NCBI RefSeq assembly: GCF_012985205.1
Contig: NZ_JABEKS010000002.1
Location: forward strand, 1-64,000
DNA length: 64,000 nt
Reading direction: 5' to 3'
Source of the DNA: Planctomonas sp. JC2975
Lineage (GTDB): Bacteria; Actinomycetota; Actinomycetes; Actinomycetales; Microbacteriaceae
The notes below the pieces were generated by a model, which did no database searches, was not told the origin of the DNA, and worked only from the letters and a program-made list of their open reading frames with translations. The stretch's first letter is position 1; every line of letters begins with the position of its first letter. Shown here piece after piece: positions 27,383 to 36,585 of the stretch. The position numbers and the translations under genes are program-made.

Positions 27383-28699
27383 GTGGCATTGATCGTGCAG
27401 AAGTACGGCGGTTCATCCGTCGCCGACCCCGAGAGCATCAAGCGGGTCGCCAAGCGCATCGTCGAGACGCGCAAGGCCGGCAACGAGGTCGTCGTCGCCG
27501 TCAGTGCGATGGGTGACACGACGGACGAACTGATCGACCTCGCGCACGAGGTGACGCCGATCCCGGAGCCCCGCGAACTCGACATGCTGCTCACTGCCGG
27601 CGAGCGCATCTCGATGGCGCTGGTGGCGATGGCGATCAAGTCCATGGGCTACGACGCGCGGTCGTTCACCGGCAGCCAGGCCGGAATGATCACGGATGCC
27701 CGCCACGGGGCGGCCCGCATCGTCGACGTCACGCCCGGGCGCATCCGCGAGGCCCTGGACGAGGGTGCCATCGTCATCGTCGCCGGATTCCAGGGCTTCA
27801 GCCGCGAGTCGCGAGACATCACGACGCTGGGCCGTGGCGGATCCGACACGACGGCCGTCGCGCTCGCTGCGGCGCTCGAGGCGTCCGTCTGCGAGATCTA
27901 CACGGACGTCGACGGAGTCTTCACCTCGGATCCGCGCATCGTGCCGCTGGCCAAGAAGATCGACTACATCACGAGCGAAGAGATGCTCGAACTCGCGGCG
28001 TCCGGAGCGAAGGTGCTGCACATCCGCGCCGTCGAATACGCGCGCCGCCACGGTGTGACACTGCACGTGCGCTCGTCGTTCAACAACGGCGAGGGCACCT
28101 ATGTGCTCAACGAGACGACGGACGACTACGCCGAGAAGGTCGCGGCGCTGCAGGAGAAGATCCAAGAAAGAGGCGGGAAAGTGGAAGAGCCGATCATCGC
28201 GGGTGTCGCCACCGACTTGAGCGAGGCCAAGATCACGATCGTCGGCGTTCCCGACGTTCCCGGCAAGGCGGCCCAGATCTTCAAGATCGTCGCGAAGACC
28301 AACGCCAACATCGACATGATCGTGCAGAACGTGTCTGCCGCGGCCACCAGCCTCACGGACATCTCCTTCACGCTGCCCAAGGGCGACGGACAGCGCGTGC
28401 TGCAGGCACTGCGCGCCGAGCAGCAGGACGTGGGCTTCCAGTCGCTGCAGTACGACGACCAGATCGGCAAGCTCGCCCTCGTCGGCGCCGGCATGCGGTC
28501 GAACGCGGGCGTCTCGGCGTCGCTGTTCGAGGCGCTGTTCACGGCGGGGATCAACATAGAGATGATCTCGACGAGCGAGATCCGCATCTCGGTCGTGACC
28601 CGTGCCGACACCGTGGCCGAGGCGGCTCGGGTCGTGCACAAGGCCTTCGGACTGGACGCGGACACTCAGGCCGTCGTCTATGCCGGCACCGGCCGGTAG
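27383..28699 (+). CDS. lysC: Aspartate kinase (alpha subunit)
   Basis: A 438-residue aspartokinase, the first enzyme of lysine, threonine, methionine and diaminopimelate synthesis. Kinase motifs are [19 protein letters not shown] at the N-terminus, [20 protein letters not shown] and [13 protein letters not shown]. Two ACT domains follow ([20 protein letters not shown] and [20 protein letters not shown]), which bind lysine and threonine for feedback control in relatives. It ends AVVYAGTGR as in corynebacterial LysC. The GTG start at 27383 has AGGAG 7 bases upstream, and a TAGAAT -10 lies at 27294. asd, normally next door, is about 14 kb away. Confidence 0.95.
   Translation: MALIVQKYGGSSVADPESIKRVAKRIVETRKAGNEVVVAVSAMGDTTDELIDLAHEVTPIPEPRELDMLLTAGERISMALVAMAIKSMGYDARSFTGSQAGMITDARHGAARIVDVTPGRIREALDEGAIVIVAGFQGFSRESRDITTLGRGGSDTTAVALAAALEASVCEIYTDVDGVFTSDPRIVPLAKKIDYITSEEMLELAASGAKVLHIRAVEYARRHGVTLHVRSSFNNGEGTYVLNETTDDYAEKVAALQEKIQERGGKVEEPIIAGVATDLSEAKITIVGVPDVPGKAAQIFKIVAKTNANIDMIVQNVSAAATSLTDISFTLPKGDGQRVLQALRAEQQDVGFQSLQYDDQIGKLALVGAGMRSNAGVSASLFEALFTAGINIEMISTSEIRISVVTRADTVAEAARVVHKAFGLDADTQAVVYAGTGR
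28181..28699 (+). CDS. lysC: Aspartate kinase beta subunit (internal in-frame start)
   Basis: Within lysC, codon 267 is a GTG preceded 7 bases upstream by AAAGAGG (28167-28173), a good ribosome-binding site inside the coding region. Translation from it gives a 172-residue protein beginning with the residues before [16 protein letters not shown] and consisting of the two ACT domains only. This is the position of the beta-subunit start in Corynebacterium LysC, where the product forms the regulatory alpha2beta2 enzyme. Here it is inferred from the sequence alone. Confidence 0.65.
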   Translation: MEEPIIAGVATDLSEAKITIVGVPDVPGKAAQIFKIVAKTNANIDMIVQNVSAAATSLTDISFTLPKGDGQRVLQALRAEQQDVGFQSLQYDDQIGKLALVGAGMRSNAGVSASLFEALFTAGINIEMISTSEIRISVVTRADTVAEAARVVHKAFGLDADTQAVVYAGTGR

Positions 28700-28852
28700 C
28701 GCGCCGGAGCTTAGTACGGAGACTCATTCCGGCCTCCGCAGCGACGCTCCTTCTTGCTCGACCGGACGCCGGAACGACGACGCCCGGAACCGGCTCGCGG
28801 GGCCTTGCGCCGACCGCTTTCTCAACGGTCGGGTCGGAAAGCGAGTCCAAGG

Positions 28853-29791
28853 GTGAGCGGCGCGAAACCGAGCCCGCTCGCGCCGCTCGGACGCCTCTCA
28901 CGCGATCGGTTCGCGGGCACCAACGTGCTGATCACCGGCGCCAGCGACGGCATCGGGCTCGAGATCGCGCGGTGGATCGCCTCCGCCAGCGGGCGCATCC
29001 TCATGCCGGTGCGCAGTCGGGAGAAGGGCGAGCTGGCTGCCGCGCGCATCCGCGAATCGGTTCCGGATGCGCTCATCACCCTGTACGACCTCGACCTGGC
29101 CGACCTCGCGTCGACGCGCGCGCTGGCGGACCTACTCCTGGCCGGAGGGGAGCCGATCCATCACTACGTGATGAACGCAGGCCTGGTGCTCTTCGGCGAC
29201 CGGATCCGTCATGTCACGCCCGACGGATTCGAGGTGCATTTCCAGACGAACTTCCTGGGTCATGTCGCGCTGACCGACGGCATCCTGCCTCTTCTGGTGG
29301 CTGGTCGCGCTCGCGTCGCGGCGCAGGTCAGCCTCGAGGGAGGGCACGGACGTCTCGCCTGGGACGACCTGCAGAGCGAGCGGCGATACGGTCCACTGCG
29401 GGCCTATCGCATGTCCAAGATCGCGTTGGGACTGTACGCGACGGAGTTGCAGCGGCGAGAGGGTGCTGCGCAGGGCATCACGGTGAACCTGTGTCATCCG
29501 GGAGTCGCTCCGGCGACGGCGATCGCTGCGCCGATTCGGGCGCTGCTCCCTCGCGCTGCCGTCGATGCGGTGACCCGGAATCTCGGCAACAGCCCGCGGC
29601 AGGGTGCGCTGACCGCGGTGGCGGCTCTGACGGCGGATGCTCCCGCACCCGCCATGTACGCACCATCGCACTGGTTCGGCGTGTCCGGTCCGCCCAGACG
29701 TCGGCCGCCGTTCCGCACCATGACGGATGCGCCAGAGGCGAAGCGCATCCGGGACACGGCGCTCGAGCTGCTCGGCGGCCGCGCGTCCTGA
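28853..29791 (+). CDS. Short-chain dehydrogenase, retinol-dehydrogenase/oxidoreductase-like
   Basis: A 312-residue atypical SDR. The cofactor motif is TGASDGIGLEIARWIA. The sequence continues with YVMNAGLVL (NAG motif) and TNFLGHVALTDGILPLL, and the catalytic YRMSK contains Tyr and Lys. The C-terminus is longer than in classical SDRs and ends with a Pro/Arg-rich piece and a helix. The start is taken as GTG 28853, where homology to SDRs begins about 25 residues later. It lies alone downstream of lysC. Substrate unknown. Confidence 0.75.
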   Translation: MSGAKPSPLAPLGRLSRDRFAGTNVLITGASDGIGLEIARWIASASGRILMPVRSREKGELAAARIRESVPDALITLYDLDLADLASTRALADLLLAGGEPIHHYVMNAGLVLFGDRIRHVTPDGFEVHFQTNFLGHVALTDGILPLLVAGRARVAAQVSLEGGHGRLAWDDLQSERRYGPLRAYRMSKIALGLYATELQRREGAAQGITVNLCHPGVAPATAIAAPIRALLPRAAVDAVTRNLGNSPRQGALTAVAALTADAPAPAMYAPSHWFGVSGPPRRRPPFRTMTDAPEAKRIRDTALELLGGRAS

Positions 29792-29803
29792 GCCTTCCGT
29801 GCG

Positions 29804-30556
29804 TTATTGCGCCGTGTATCCGCCGTCCACCACGTGCTGCGACCCCGTGATGAATGCGGCGCGGTCCGACAGGAGGAACGTCACGAGCTCCGCGACCTCC
29901 TCCGCCGTGCCGAGGCGTGCGATCGGGTGCAGGCCAACGAGCGCGTCATATGCCTCTTTCGGCATGCCCTGCAGCAGCGGTGTGTCGATGTATCCGGGGT
30001 GCACCGAATTGATGCGGATGCCCTGGCTCGCCACTTGCAGAGCCGTCGCCTTGGTCATGCCGGCAACGGCGTGCTTCGCCGTGACATACGGGATGGCGAG
30101 CGGGGTTCCGACGAGTCCGAGGATGGACGACGTATTCACGATCGCGCCCCCGCCTGCTTTGAGCAGCTCCGGGATCTCGTACTTCATGCCGTAGAACACG
30201 GAGTGCAGGTTCACGTCGATGAGCTTCAGGTAGCCGTCGATGTCGATGTCTTGGATGGCGCCCTGCGGTCCTCCGATGCCGGCGTTGTTGAGGGCGAGCG
30301 TGAGGGATCCGAAGGCCTGCACCGTGGCGTCCACGGCGCCCTTCACCTGCTCGGGATCACCGACGTCGACGCCGATCGCGATGGCGCGACCGCCTGCGGA
30401 CGTGATCTCGTCGACGACCTGCTGGGCGGCATCCTCACGCAGATCTGCGACACCGATCGCCGCACCCTCCGCCGCGAGCTTCACCGCGACGGCCTTGCCG
30501 ATTCCGGATGCCCCGCCTGTGACGAGCGCGACCTTGCCGTCGAATTCGTGTGCCAT
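29804..30556 (-). CDS. Short-chain dehydrogenase/reductase (classical)
   Basis: A 250-residue classical [19 protein letters not shown] at the cofactor site, LALNNAGIGGPQG, then NTSSILGLVG and YVTAKHAVAG for the Ser, Tyr and Lys catalytic residues, ending SQHVVDGGYTAQ. AAGGAAG lies 5-6 bases before the ATG. It is 162 bases downstream of another SDR on the same strand and may be part of the MarR-controlled group. Relatives act on secondary alcohols such as 3-hydroxysteroids or cyclohexanols. Confidence 0.85.
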   Translation of the reverse strand: MAHEFDGKVALVTGGASGIGKAVAVKLAAEGAAIGVADLREDAAQQVVDEITSAGGRAIAIGVDVGDPEQVKGAVDATVQAFGSLTLALNNAGIGGPQGAIQDIDIDGYLKLIDVNLHSVFYGMKYEIPELLKAGGGAIVNTSSILGLVGTPLAIPYVTAKHAVAGMTKATALQVASQGIRINSVHPGYIDTPLLQGMPKEAYDALVGLHPIARLGTAEEVAELVTFLLSDRAAFITGSQHVVDGGYTAQ

Positions 30557-30718
30557 TGTTCTTCCTTTCTGTTACCTCTGCCCCTATTCGAGAACAGCAA
30601 CTGTCTTCCGGAACAGCAGGGAAGCTGCTGTTGCGGCCGCGAGAGCGCGGTCACTGCTGTTTTCAATGCACGGCTGCCGCTGCGAATTGGCTGATGCGAT
30701 CTGTTGTGTGGTGCGTGC

Positions 30719-31465
30719 TCAGTTGTGGGGGATTCCGGCCACCAGGCCGCCGTCGATCACGAACTCCGCTCCTGTCGAGTAGCTCGCCTCGTCTGATGCC
30801 AGAAACAGCACCAGCTTCGACACCTCGGCGGGCTGCGCTGCACGACCGAGCGCGATCTGCAGCCTCTCCGCCGAGATGTCGGTGGTCATCGGCGTCTCGA
30901 TCAGTCCCGGGTGGATCGAGTTCACCCGGATGCCCGAAGGCCCGAGTTCGAGCGCCGCCGACTTCGTGATGCCGCGCACTCCGAACTTCGAGGCGACGTA
31001 ACCGTGAAGCCCTACGGATCCGCGCAGGCCCTCGACGGAGGACACGTTCACGATGGATCCGCTCGAGTGCTGCTTCATCACGGGCACAACAGCTCGCATG
31101 CCGTAGAAGACGCCGGAGAGGTTGATGTCCAGGATCTTCTGCCAGGCATCCGTCGGGAACGACTCGAGCGGAGCGCCGTTGGCGATGCCCGCGTTGTTCA
31201 CCAGGATGTCCACGGTGCCGAATGCGTCGACGGCGCGCTGCACGGCATCCGTCCACTGGGCGGGATCGGTCACGTCGAGGTGCACGAAGATCGCGTTGTC
31301 GCCCAGTTCGGATGCCAGTGCCTGCCCGTCTGCATCGAGAACGTCGGCGATGACCGCCTTCGCCCCCTCTGAGACGAGTGCGCGCACGTGGCTCGCGCCC
31401 ATGCCGCGGGATCCGCCCGACACGATCGCGACCTTGCCTGCGACCCGGCCTGCCTGTTCTGCCAT
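30719..31465 (-). CDS. Short-chain dehydrogenase/reductase, hydroxysteroid-dehydrogenase-like
   Basis: A 248-residue classical SDR: SGGSRGMGASHVRALVSEG, ILVNNAGIANGAPLES, VNVSSVEGLRG (Ser), HGYVASKFGV (Tyr and Lys), ending GAEFVIDGGLVAG. The arrangement resembles 3-alpha/20-beta-hydroxysteroid dehydrogenases of actinobacteria. The start at 31465 is supported by GAAAGG about 9 bases upstream; the longer open frame runs into the MarR gene. It follows that MarR gene by 29 bases and is probably co-transcribed with it. Confidence 0.85.
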   Translation of the reverse strand: MAEQAGRVAGKVAIVSGGSRGMGASHVRALVSEGAKAVIADVLDADGQALASELGDNAIFVHLDVTDPAQWTDAVQRAVDAFGTVDILVNNAGIANGAPLESFPTDAWQKILDINLSGVFYGMRAVVPVMKQHSSGSIVNVSSVEGLRGSVGLHGYVASKFGVRGITKSAALELGPSGIRVNSIHPGLIETPMTTDISAERLQIALGRAAQPAEVSKLVLFLASDEASYSTGAEFVIDGGLVAGIPHN

Positions 31466-31494
31466 GTTGATGTGCCTTTCGTTCGAAGTGGAAG

Positions 31495-31962
31495 TCAGAG
31501 GGTGTCCGGCTCGTTGAATCGCGCCAGCGCCGCCGCGAACTCGGCGATCTGCGCGTTCGTCCACGTGGACATCCGCTCGGCCGTCTCGGCGCGGAGCTTC
31601 GCGATGGTGGAGTCGAACAGCTCGCGGCCCAGGTCGGTGAGTTCGAGCGGACGCCCGCGGCCCGGCGAGTCCGTCGTGCGGACGAGACCGAGCTCGACGA
31701 GTCGGTCGAGCTGACGGGAGACCGTCGAACGGTTCAGTGCGAAGGCGGTGGCGACGTCCGTCGAACGGATGCCCGGCCGCTCGGCCAGGTACGCCATGAT
31801 CGACTGCTCGGCCTCGGTCAGGTCCGGTCCTGCTGAGTGCTCCTCGATGACGCGGGCGCTGATCACGCCGCGCCGGGACACGACGATGAGCTCGTGCAGG
31901 ATGTGCGCCACCGCTTCGTCGCGCTCGCTGCGAATCGGTGCGGCTCCGTGTGATTCGACCAT
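31495..31962 (-). CDS. MarR-family regulator
   Basis: A 155-residue MarR protein: LTEAEQSIMAYLAERPGIRSTDVATAFALNRSTVSRQLDRLVELGLV, then SPGRGRPLELTDLGRELFD. I start at ATG 31962, which has GAGGGGG 8 bases upstream; a GTG three codons earlier lies too close to that site. A perfect inverted repeat 39 bases upstream is its likely operator. It probably controls the SDR gene(s) that follow on the same strand. Confidence 0.85.
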   Translation of the reverse strand: MVESHGAAPIRSERDEAVAHILHELIVVSRRGVISARVIEEHSAGPDLTEAEQSIMAYLAERPGIRSTDVATAFALNRSTVSRQLDRLVELGLVRTTDSPGRGRPLELTDLGRELFDSTIAKLRAETAERMSTWTNAQIAEFAAALARFNEPDTL

Positions 31963-32000
31963 TCCGATCACCCCCTCGATGCCTCGAGCCTACGCCGTCG

Positions 32001-32017
32001 TGTTGCGTTATGCAACA
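32001..32017. promoter_or_regulatory. MarR operator
   Basis: TGTTGC-GTTAT-GCAACA is a perfect 6+5+6 inverted repeat between the MarR gene and the divergent pentapeptide-repeat gene, a size and symmetry usual for MarR binding sites. Confidence 0.65.
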
Positions 32018-32096
32018 AAGTGGACTTCGGGTGAACGGCCTTCGACCGCTCCGCTCCACGCTCAGCGAGGTCGCACGTCCGTGTTACCGTCGCGCC

Positions 32097-32768
32097 ATGC
32101 CCCGGCCGAAACCCCTAGCCGCTCCGCGCATCGACCGCTTCGAGCTGCTCGATGTCGCGGATGCTCCGCCTTCCGCCCTCCGTTCGCATTCGGTCCACGA
32201 GGCTGTCGCCTTCGCCTCGCCAGACGATCCGCACGTGCTCGAGGGGTCGGACCTGTCGGGAATCGAACTGTCCGAGTGCGTGCTGTCGGGCCTCGACCTC
32301 AGCGATGTACGGATCATCGACTCGCGCCTGCGGGAGACGCGGCTGGACGGGGTGACGGCATCCGTCATGGCTGCACAGGGCGGTGACTGGCGAGACGTCG
32401 AGGTGCTCGGCTCACGTATCGGCGCCGCCGAGCTGTACGAGAGCACCTGGCACTCGGTGCGACTGCACGGATGCAAGCTGGGGTTCGTGAACCTGCGGGC
32501 ATCAGAGCTCGTCGACGTCGTCTTCGAGGACTGCACGATCGACGAGCTCGATCTCGGCGACGCGAAGGCGACGCGTCTCGCGTTCCCGGGATGCCGCATC
32601 GGCGTTCTCGAGGCATCCCACGTCCGTTTCGCCGATGTCGATCTACGCGGCGCCGACCTCGAACAGGTGCGAGGGGTCGCCTCCCTGCGCGGCGCGGCCG
32701 TGTCGTTCGATCAGCTTCTGGGACTGGCGCCCGCGCTGGCCGACGAGCTGGGCATCCGGGTGGTGTGA
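32097..32768 (+). CDS. Pentapeptide-repeat protein
   Basis: A 223-residue protein made largely of pentapeptide repeats (A/C-D/N-L-X-X pattern), for example SDLSGIELSECVLSGLDLSD, RLRETRLDG, FVNLRASELVDV and FADVDLRGADLEQVRG. These fold as a right-handed quadrilateral beta-helix. Some relatives mimic DNA and protect gyrase, but many have no known function. The start at ATG 32097 is after the MarR promoter region and before the first repeat. No obvious operon partner. Confidence 0.8.
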   Translation: MPRPKPLAAPRIDRFELLDVADAPPSALRSHSVHEAVAFASPDDPHVLEGSDLSGIELSECVLSGLDLSDVRIIDSRLRETRLDGVTASVMAAQGGDWRDVEVLGSRIGAAELYESTWHSVRLHGCKLGFVNLRASELVDVVFEDCTIDELDLGDAKATRLAFPGCRIGVLEASHVRFADVDLRGADLEQVRGVASLRGAAVSFDQLLGLAPALADELGIRVV

Positions 32769-32801
32769 CCGATCGCGCAGGTGCAACGCGCGGGCGGGCC
32801 G

Positions 32802-33698
32802 TCAGCGGACGAAGTCGCCCAACACCGTTGCGTACTGCGCATAGCCGGCAGCTGTGGGGTGGAAGGCGTTCGGCCCGGTGAGCACGAACCAGGGCTTGGG
32901 ACTGTTGACGCCGTGGCCGATGAACGACACGTCGACGAAGTGGATGTCGGTTCCGGCATCCCGCTGCTGGGCGACGGCCTTCTCGATGGTCGCGTCGAGC
33001 GAGGCGACGGCGGCGTCGACGGCGATCGCGGCGGAGACCTGGTCCGATCCGATCGTCTTCTCGGTGATCGTCGGCAGATCGTAGAACAGCGGATAGTCGG
33101 CGACCAGGATGCGCGCGTTCGGCGCCGCCTTCGCGATCGCCTTGTACGTCTTCTCGAGCTTCGTCGGCAGCGTCTTCAGCAGAGAAACCGAGGTCGCCAC
33201 CGCGGCCCTGCAGGTGGATGTCTCGCCGCGCGCGCACGCCGACGGCAGGGCCGAGACGTTGAGGTCGTTGCCGCCGATGGTGATGGTCACGAGCTCGACC
33301 TGCGGATCGAGCGCGGCGATCTGCGTCGACAGCACGTCCGTGGTCGTCGCGCCCGAGCACGCGACGAACCGCGCCAGCTCGATGGTCTTCGCCTTCGCCA
33401 ATTGCTGCGGGAACGCGTGAGGACTCCGCAGACAACGGCCGATCTCGCTCCCGCCTCCCATTCCGGCCGAGTACGAGTCTCCGAGGGCCGCGTACCGCAA
33501 CGGATCCGCCGCCGTCGGAGTGCGCATCGTCGAGGTCGGGGCCGGCAACGGGGTCGCGGTCGCGGTCGGTGCGGACGGGGCGCCGGATGCCGGTGACCCG
33601 CTCTGACCCGAACCCGAGCAGCCTGTGAGGAGGACGGCGACGAGGCCAAGAGCGCAGGCGGCCGCACGGGTGCGGGGCGTCGGGTTTCGTCTGCGCAT
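32802..33698 (-). CDS. SGNH/GDSL hydrolase lipoprotein
   Basis: A 298-residue secreted esterase-type protein. A signal peptide ends in the lipobox LLTGC, then a Ser/Pro/Thr-rich linker. The SGNH blocks are ALGDSYSAGMGGG (catalytic Ser), VACSGATT, TIGGNDLNVS (Gly/Asn) and AFHPTAAGY (Asp-position Phe/His pair; catalytic His). Six cysteines could form disulfides, as in the Streptomyces lipase/esterase group. It is probably anchored outside the membrane and acts on acylated lipids or polysaccharides. Confidence 0.82.
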   Translation of the reverse strand: MRRRNPTPRTRAAACALGLVAVLLTGCSGSGQSGSPASGAPSAPTATATPLPAPTSTMRTPTAADPLRYAALGDSYSAGMGGGSEIGRCLRSPHAFPQQLAKAKTIELARFVACSGATTTDVLSTQIAALDPQVELVTITIGGNDLNVSALPSACARGETSTCRAAVATSVSLLKTLPTKLEKTYKAIAKAAPNARILVADYPLFYDLPTITEKTIGSDQVSAAIAVDAAVASLDATIEKAVAQQRDAGTDIHFVDVSFIGHGVNSPKPWFVLTGPNAFHPTAAGYAQYATVLGDFVR

Positions 33699-33712
33699 CC
33701 TGCGAGGGTAGT

Positions 33713-35554
33713 TCAGGGCCCCTCGGGTGCCGTGGAAGGCTGCTGAGTCGCACCTGGACATGCTTCGAGCCGCTGCACGCGGAACCCCGTATCCATGGGC
33801 ACGGGCATCGCATCCGATTGCAGTCGCTCGCCCGCGCGGCGCACGCGCTCGATCGTGACGTCGGCGAGGGTGTCGAATCCGGCCGCTGCGGCCTCCGAAC
33901 CCACCGGCGACCGCTCGTCGAGCTGCACGAGCACGAAGCGACGGCGTCCGCCGTCGTCCGCGTTCTGCTCCATGACAGCCTGCGCCGTGGTGCCGGATCC
34001 GGCGAAGAAGTCGAGCACGAGATCGTCGCCCGACGTCGTGACGGCGACGAGCGTGCGCAGCAGGGAGACGGGCTTCGGATTGTCGAAGAGTCGGTGCAGG
34101 CCGAGCTCGTCGAGATCCCGCTGACCCGTGATCGTGTTCGGGCCGATGACAACGTCCTTCATCGTCATGCCGTCCACATCGCGAACCTTGGTGCGGATCC
34201 GCAGGGTCCCGCCCGAGACGTCGAACTCCAGCTCGTCGTGCTCGGCCAGCACGCGGCCACGGCTCCAGCGCCACGCGTGCCAGTCGAGTCCCGGCCGGTG
34301 GTTGTGGTGCGGCATCGCGGTGAGGAATCCGTCGAACGCCGTGTCGTCGTCGATGTCGGTGACCCGCACCTCGCCGGTGCCCGGATGGAAGTGGATGCGG
34401 AACACCATCGTCGGCGCCGTGCGCTCGTTGAACCGCGAGTTCGTGTTGTACAGCTCGTTCTTCGTGACGTAGGCGCCCCTCGCGTCGTGCTTCACCGCGT
34501 ATCCGGGGTTGCGGTACACGGCGGGCATGAGGGCGTGGAAGTCGGAGGCGGATCCGCGGAACCGGGCGACGGCATCCGCGTTCCGTGCGAAGCACAGGAT
34601 GTACTCGTGCGTCCCAGCAGGTCCGCCGTCCGAGATCTGCCTGCCCTTGAGGTTGCTCACCCAGACGATCGTGGCAAGCACGTTGCGCGCGCCGAACACC
34701 TCTGCGAGCAGCAGTTTCAGCTGCGCGACCTCGTTGCCGTCGATGCTGACGAACCCCACGCCGTCGTCGGCGAGCAGATCCCGAGCCAGGAGGAGCCGGG
34801 GGTACATCATGCTCAGCCAGTCGGAGTGGAGGTGACCACCGGAATCCGCTTCGCTCTGCAGGTCGCCGAACGCTTCGCTGTCCCGGGCGTCGGAGTTGAG
34901 GTGTTCGTCGTCGCGAGCGCCGGCATCCACAGCGCCGGCATCCACGGCTCTGTCGTACTGAGCTCTGTCGTCCGGGTCCTCGGCGCCGCGGCCGGCATCG
35001 CGGTCGCGCCGGCGGAAAGCACGGACGCCAACGCTGAAATCGTCGTGATACACGAACTCGTTGCGCGTGTTGTACGGCGGGTCGATGTAGATCAGCTTCA
35101 CCGCGCCCGCGTAGCGGGGCCGCAGCAGCTTGAGGGCCTGGAGGTTGTCTCCGGCGATGATCAGATTGCCGGCGGTTTCCGCGCGCCGGACCGCTGCGCT
35201 GTCACCATCGCCGCTTGCGGACGCGTCGCCGCCTGAGGATGCCACGCCGACGGACGCTGCGACATCGTCGCGAAGCCGCATGGTCGCTTTTGTGTTCGCG
35301 CTCACGGCTGCAGCACGCTTACCGGGCCACTCGAGGCGATAACGCTCGCGAGGTCCGTCGACGACGACATGGGAGAGCTCCTGACGCAGGAGATCGAAGT
35401 CGATCGCGCGGCGGGCGCCGCCCGATTCGTCCGCCAGCTCGGTGATCACGTGCGGGAACAGCGACGCGATGGCGTCGATGTTCTGCTCGACACGATCGTC
35501 GGCTGGCGCGTGCGACAGGTCGTCGTCGCGGTATGCGCGCGGTTGGTCGGTCAT
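33713..35554 (-). CDS. Solitary type III-like adenine-specific DNA methyltransferase
   Basis: A 613-residue site-specific DNA methyltransferase. The catalytic motif IV is LIYIDPPYNTRNEF and motif I follows much later as VLDFFAGSGTTAQAVMEQ, the order of the beta class that includes type III Mod subunits and makes N6-methyladenine. Between them are HSDWLSMMYPRLLLARDLL and GTHEYILCFARNA, also Mod-like. Two hydrophilic Asp/Ala/Ser-rich insertions (around residues 95-125 and 170-225) look disordered. No restriction (Res) subunit lies beside it, so it is an orphan enzyme. The target sequence is unknown. Confidence 0.83.
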   Translation of the reverse strand: MTDQPRAYRDDDLSHAPADDRVEQNIDAIASLFPHVITELADESGGARRAIDFDLLRQELSHVVVDGPRERYRLEWPGKRAAAVSANTKATMRLRDDVAASVGVASSGGDASASGDGDSAAVRRAETAGNLIIAGDNLQALKLLRPRYAGAVKLIYIDPPYNTRNEFVYHDDFSVGVRAFRRRDRDAGRGAEDPDDRAQYDRAVDAGAVDAGARDDEHLNSDARDSEAFGDLQSEADSGGHLHSDWLSMMYPRLLLARDLLADDGVGFVSIDGNEVAQLKLLLAEVFGARNVLATIVWVSNLKGRQISDGGPAGTHEYILCFARNADAVARFRGSASDFHALMPAVYRNPGYAVKHDARGAYVTKNELYNTNSRFNERTAPTMVFRIHFHPGTGEVRVTDIDDDTAFDGFLTAMPHHNHRPGLDWHAWRWSRGRVLAEHDELEFDVSGGTLRIRTKVRDVDGMTMKDVVIGPNTITGQRDLDELGLHRLFDNPKPVSLLRTLVAVTTSGDDLVLDFFAGSGTTAQAVMEQNADDGGRRRFVLVQLDERSPVGSEAAAAGFDTLADVTIERVRRAGERLQSDAMPVPMDTGFRVQRLEACPGATQQPSTAPEGP

Positions 35555-35655
35555 CGCCCCTCGTCCTCGTGTGAACAACACACTAGGCGGCGGGAAACGG
35601 CACGCGCTCGCCGGCGTGGAGCATCCGGCCACGGCGCCTGCTGGCGCGGCGACGC

Positions 35656-36405
35656 TCAGCCGCGCGGACGCAGGCGCAGCCCCGACATGCCGCCGTCCAC
35701 CTCGATGGCCGTGCCCGTCGTGGAGCCGGCTGCGGGGCTGGCGAGGTAGGCGACGGCATCCGCGATCTCCTCGGCGGCGACCAGCCGTCCGTGGGGCTGT
35801 CGCGCCTCCAGCGCCGCGCGCTCGGCAGCCGGGTCGGGCGCGGAGCCGAGCAGCCTGCCGACCCATGGCGTATCGGCGGTACCCGGGCTGACCGCGTTCA
35901 CCCGGATGCCTTCGGCCAGATGATCTGCAGCCATCGCCCGCGTGAGCGACAGCACCGCGCCCTTCGACGCCGAGTACAGGGCGCGCTCGGGGAGACCGGC
36001 AGTTGCCGCGATGGATGCCGTGTTGACGATCGCGGCCGACGGCGACTGGCGAAGGTGGGGTAGCGCCGCCCGCGAGACCCGCGCCATGCCGACCACGTTG
36101 ACGTCGAGCACGCGGAGCCATTCGTCGTCCGGATTCGCCGCGACATCGCCCTGCGCCCCGATGCCTGCGTTGTTCACGACGATGTCGATGCGGCCGAACT
36201 CGTCGACCACCCGCTGTACGCCGGCGACTACCGTCGCGTCGTCGCGAACGTCAACGCGCACGGCGAGGTCTGCGTCAGCGGCGTCCGGGGCGAGGTCGAA
36301 GACGGCCACCCGTGCGCCGTCTGCGCGCAGGCGGCTGGCGATCGCGGCACCGATGCCGGACGCGCCTCCCGTGACGATCGCGACGAGGCCGGTGAAGTCG
36401 GTCAT
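35656..36405 (-). CDS. SDR, probable 2-keto-3-deoxy-L-fuconate dehydrogenase
   Basis: A 249-residue classical [46 protein letters not shown] (Ser), [13 protein letters not shown] (Tyr and Lys), ending [15 protein letters not shown]. It is divergent from L-fuconate dehydratase across a 180-base region with a strong palindromic operator, which places it in the L-fucose pathway. There, enzymes of this family oxidise 2-keto-3-deoxy-L-fuconate at C4. The sequence alone does not prove the substrate. AAAGGA lies upstream of the ATG. Confidence 0.8.
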   Translation of the reverse strand: MTDFTGLVAIVTGGASGIGAAIASRLRADGARVAVFDLAPDAADADLAVRVDVRDDATVVAGVQRVVDEFGRIDIVVNNAGIGAQGDVAANPDDEWLRVLDVNVVGMARVSRAALPHLRQSPSAAIVNTASIAATAGLPERALYSASKGAVLSLTRAMAADHLAEGIRVNAVSPGTADTPWVGRLLGSAPDPAAERAALEARQPHGRLVAAEEIADAVAYLASPAAGSTTGTAIEVDGGMSGLRLRPRG

Positions 36406-36505
36406 AGTGGTCCTTTCGGGAGGGCTGCCCCGCAGCGCTACGAACGTCCGAGGTATCGCGCGCGTCGAACCCCGTCGTTGGCGATTCTTGCACGGATCCC
36501 GACGA

Positions 36506-36535
36506 TTGACAGCCTAAACATCCGATGTTTAGGCT
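36506..36535 (+). promoter_or_regulatory. fucD promoter
   Basis: TTGACA (36506-36511) and TAGGCT (36530-36535) with an 18-base spacer form a plausible promoter. The palindrome at 36511-36535 covers the spacer and the -10. Confidence 0.5.
36511..36535. promoter_or_regulatory. GntR (FadR-type) operator between the divergent fucose genes
   Basis: AGCCTAAACAT (36511-36521), three bases, and its exact complement ATGTTTAGGCT (36525-36535) make a perfect 11+3+11 palindrome. Its core ACATCCGATGT recurs as ACATCCGACGT upstream of the GntR gene of this cluster. Confidence 0.75.
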
Positions 36536-36585
36536 GGTGGTTGCATCCAATGGCCGCGCGCGAGCCACCAGACCCGAAGGAACCC

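Noticed and set aside
33818-35236. 472-codon plus-strand frame opposite the methyltransferase
   Set aside because: The minus-strand frame carries DPPY and FAGSG motifs; the plus frame is a shadow.
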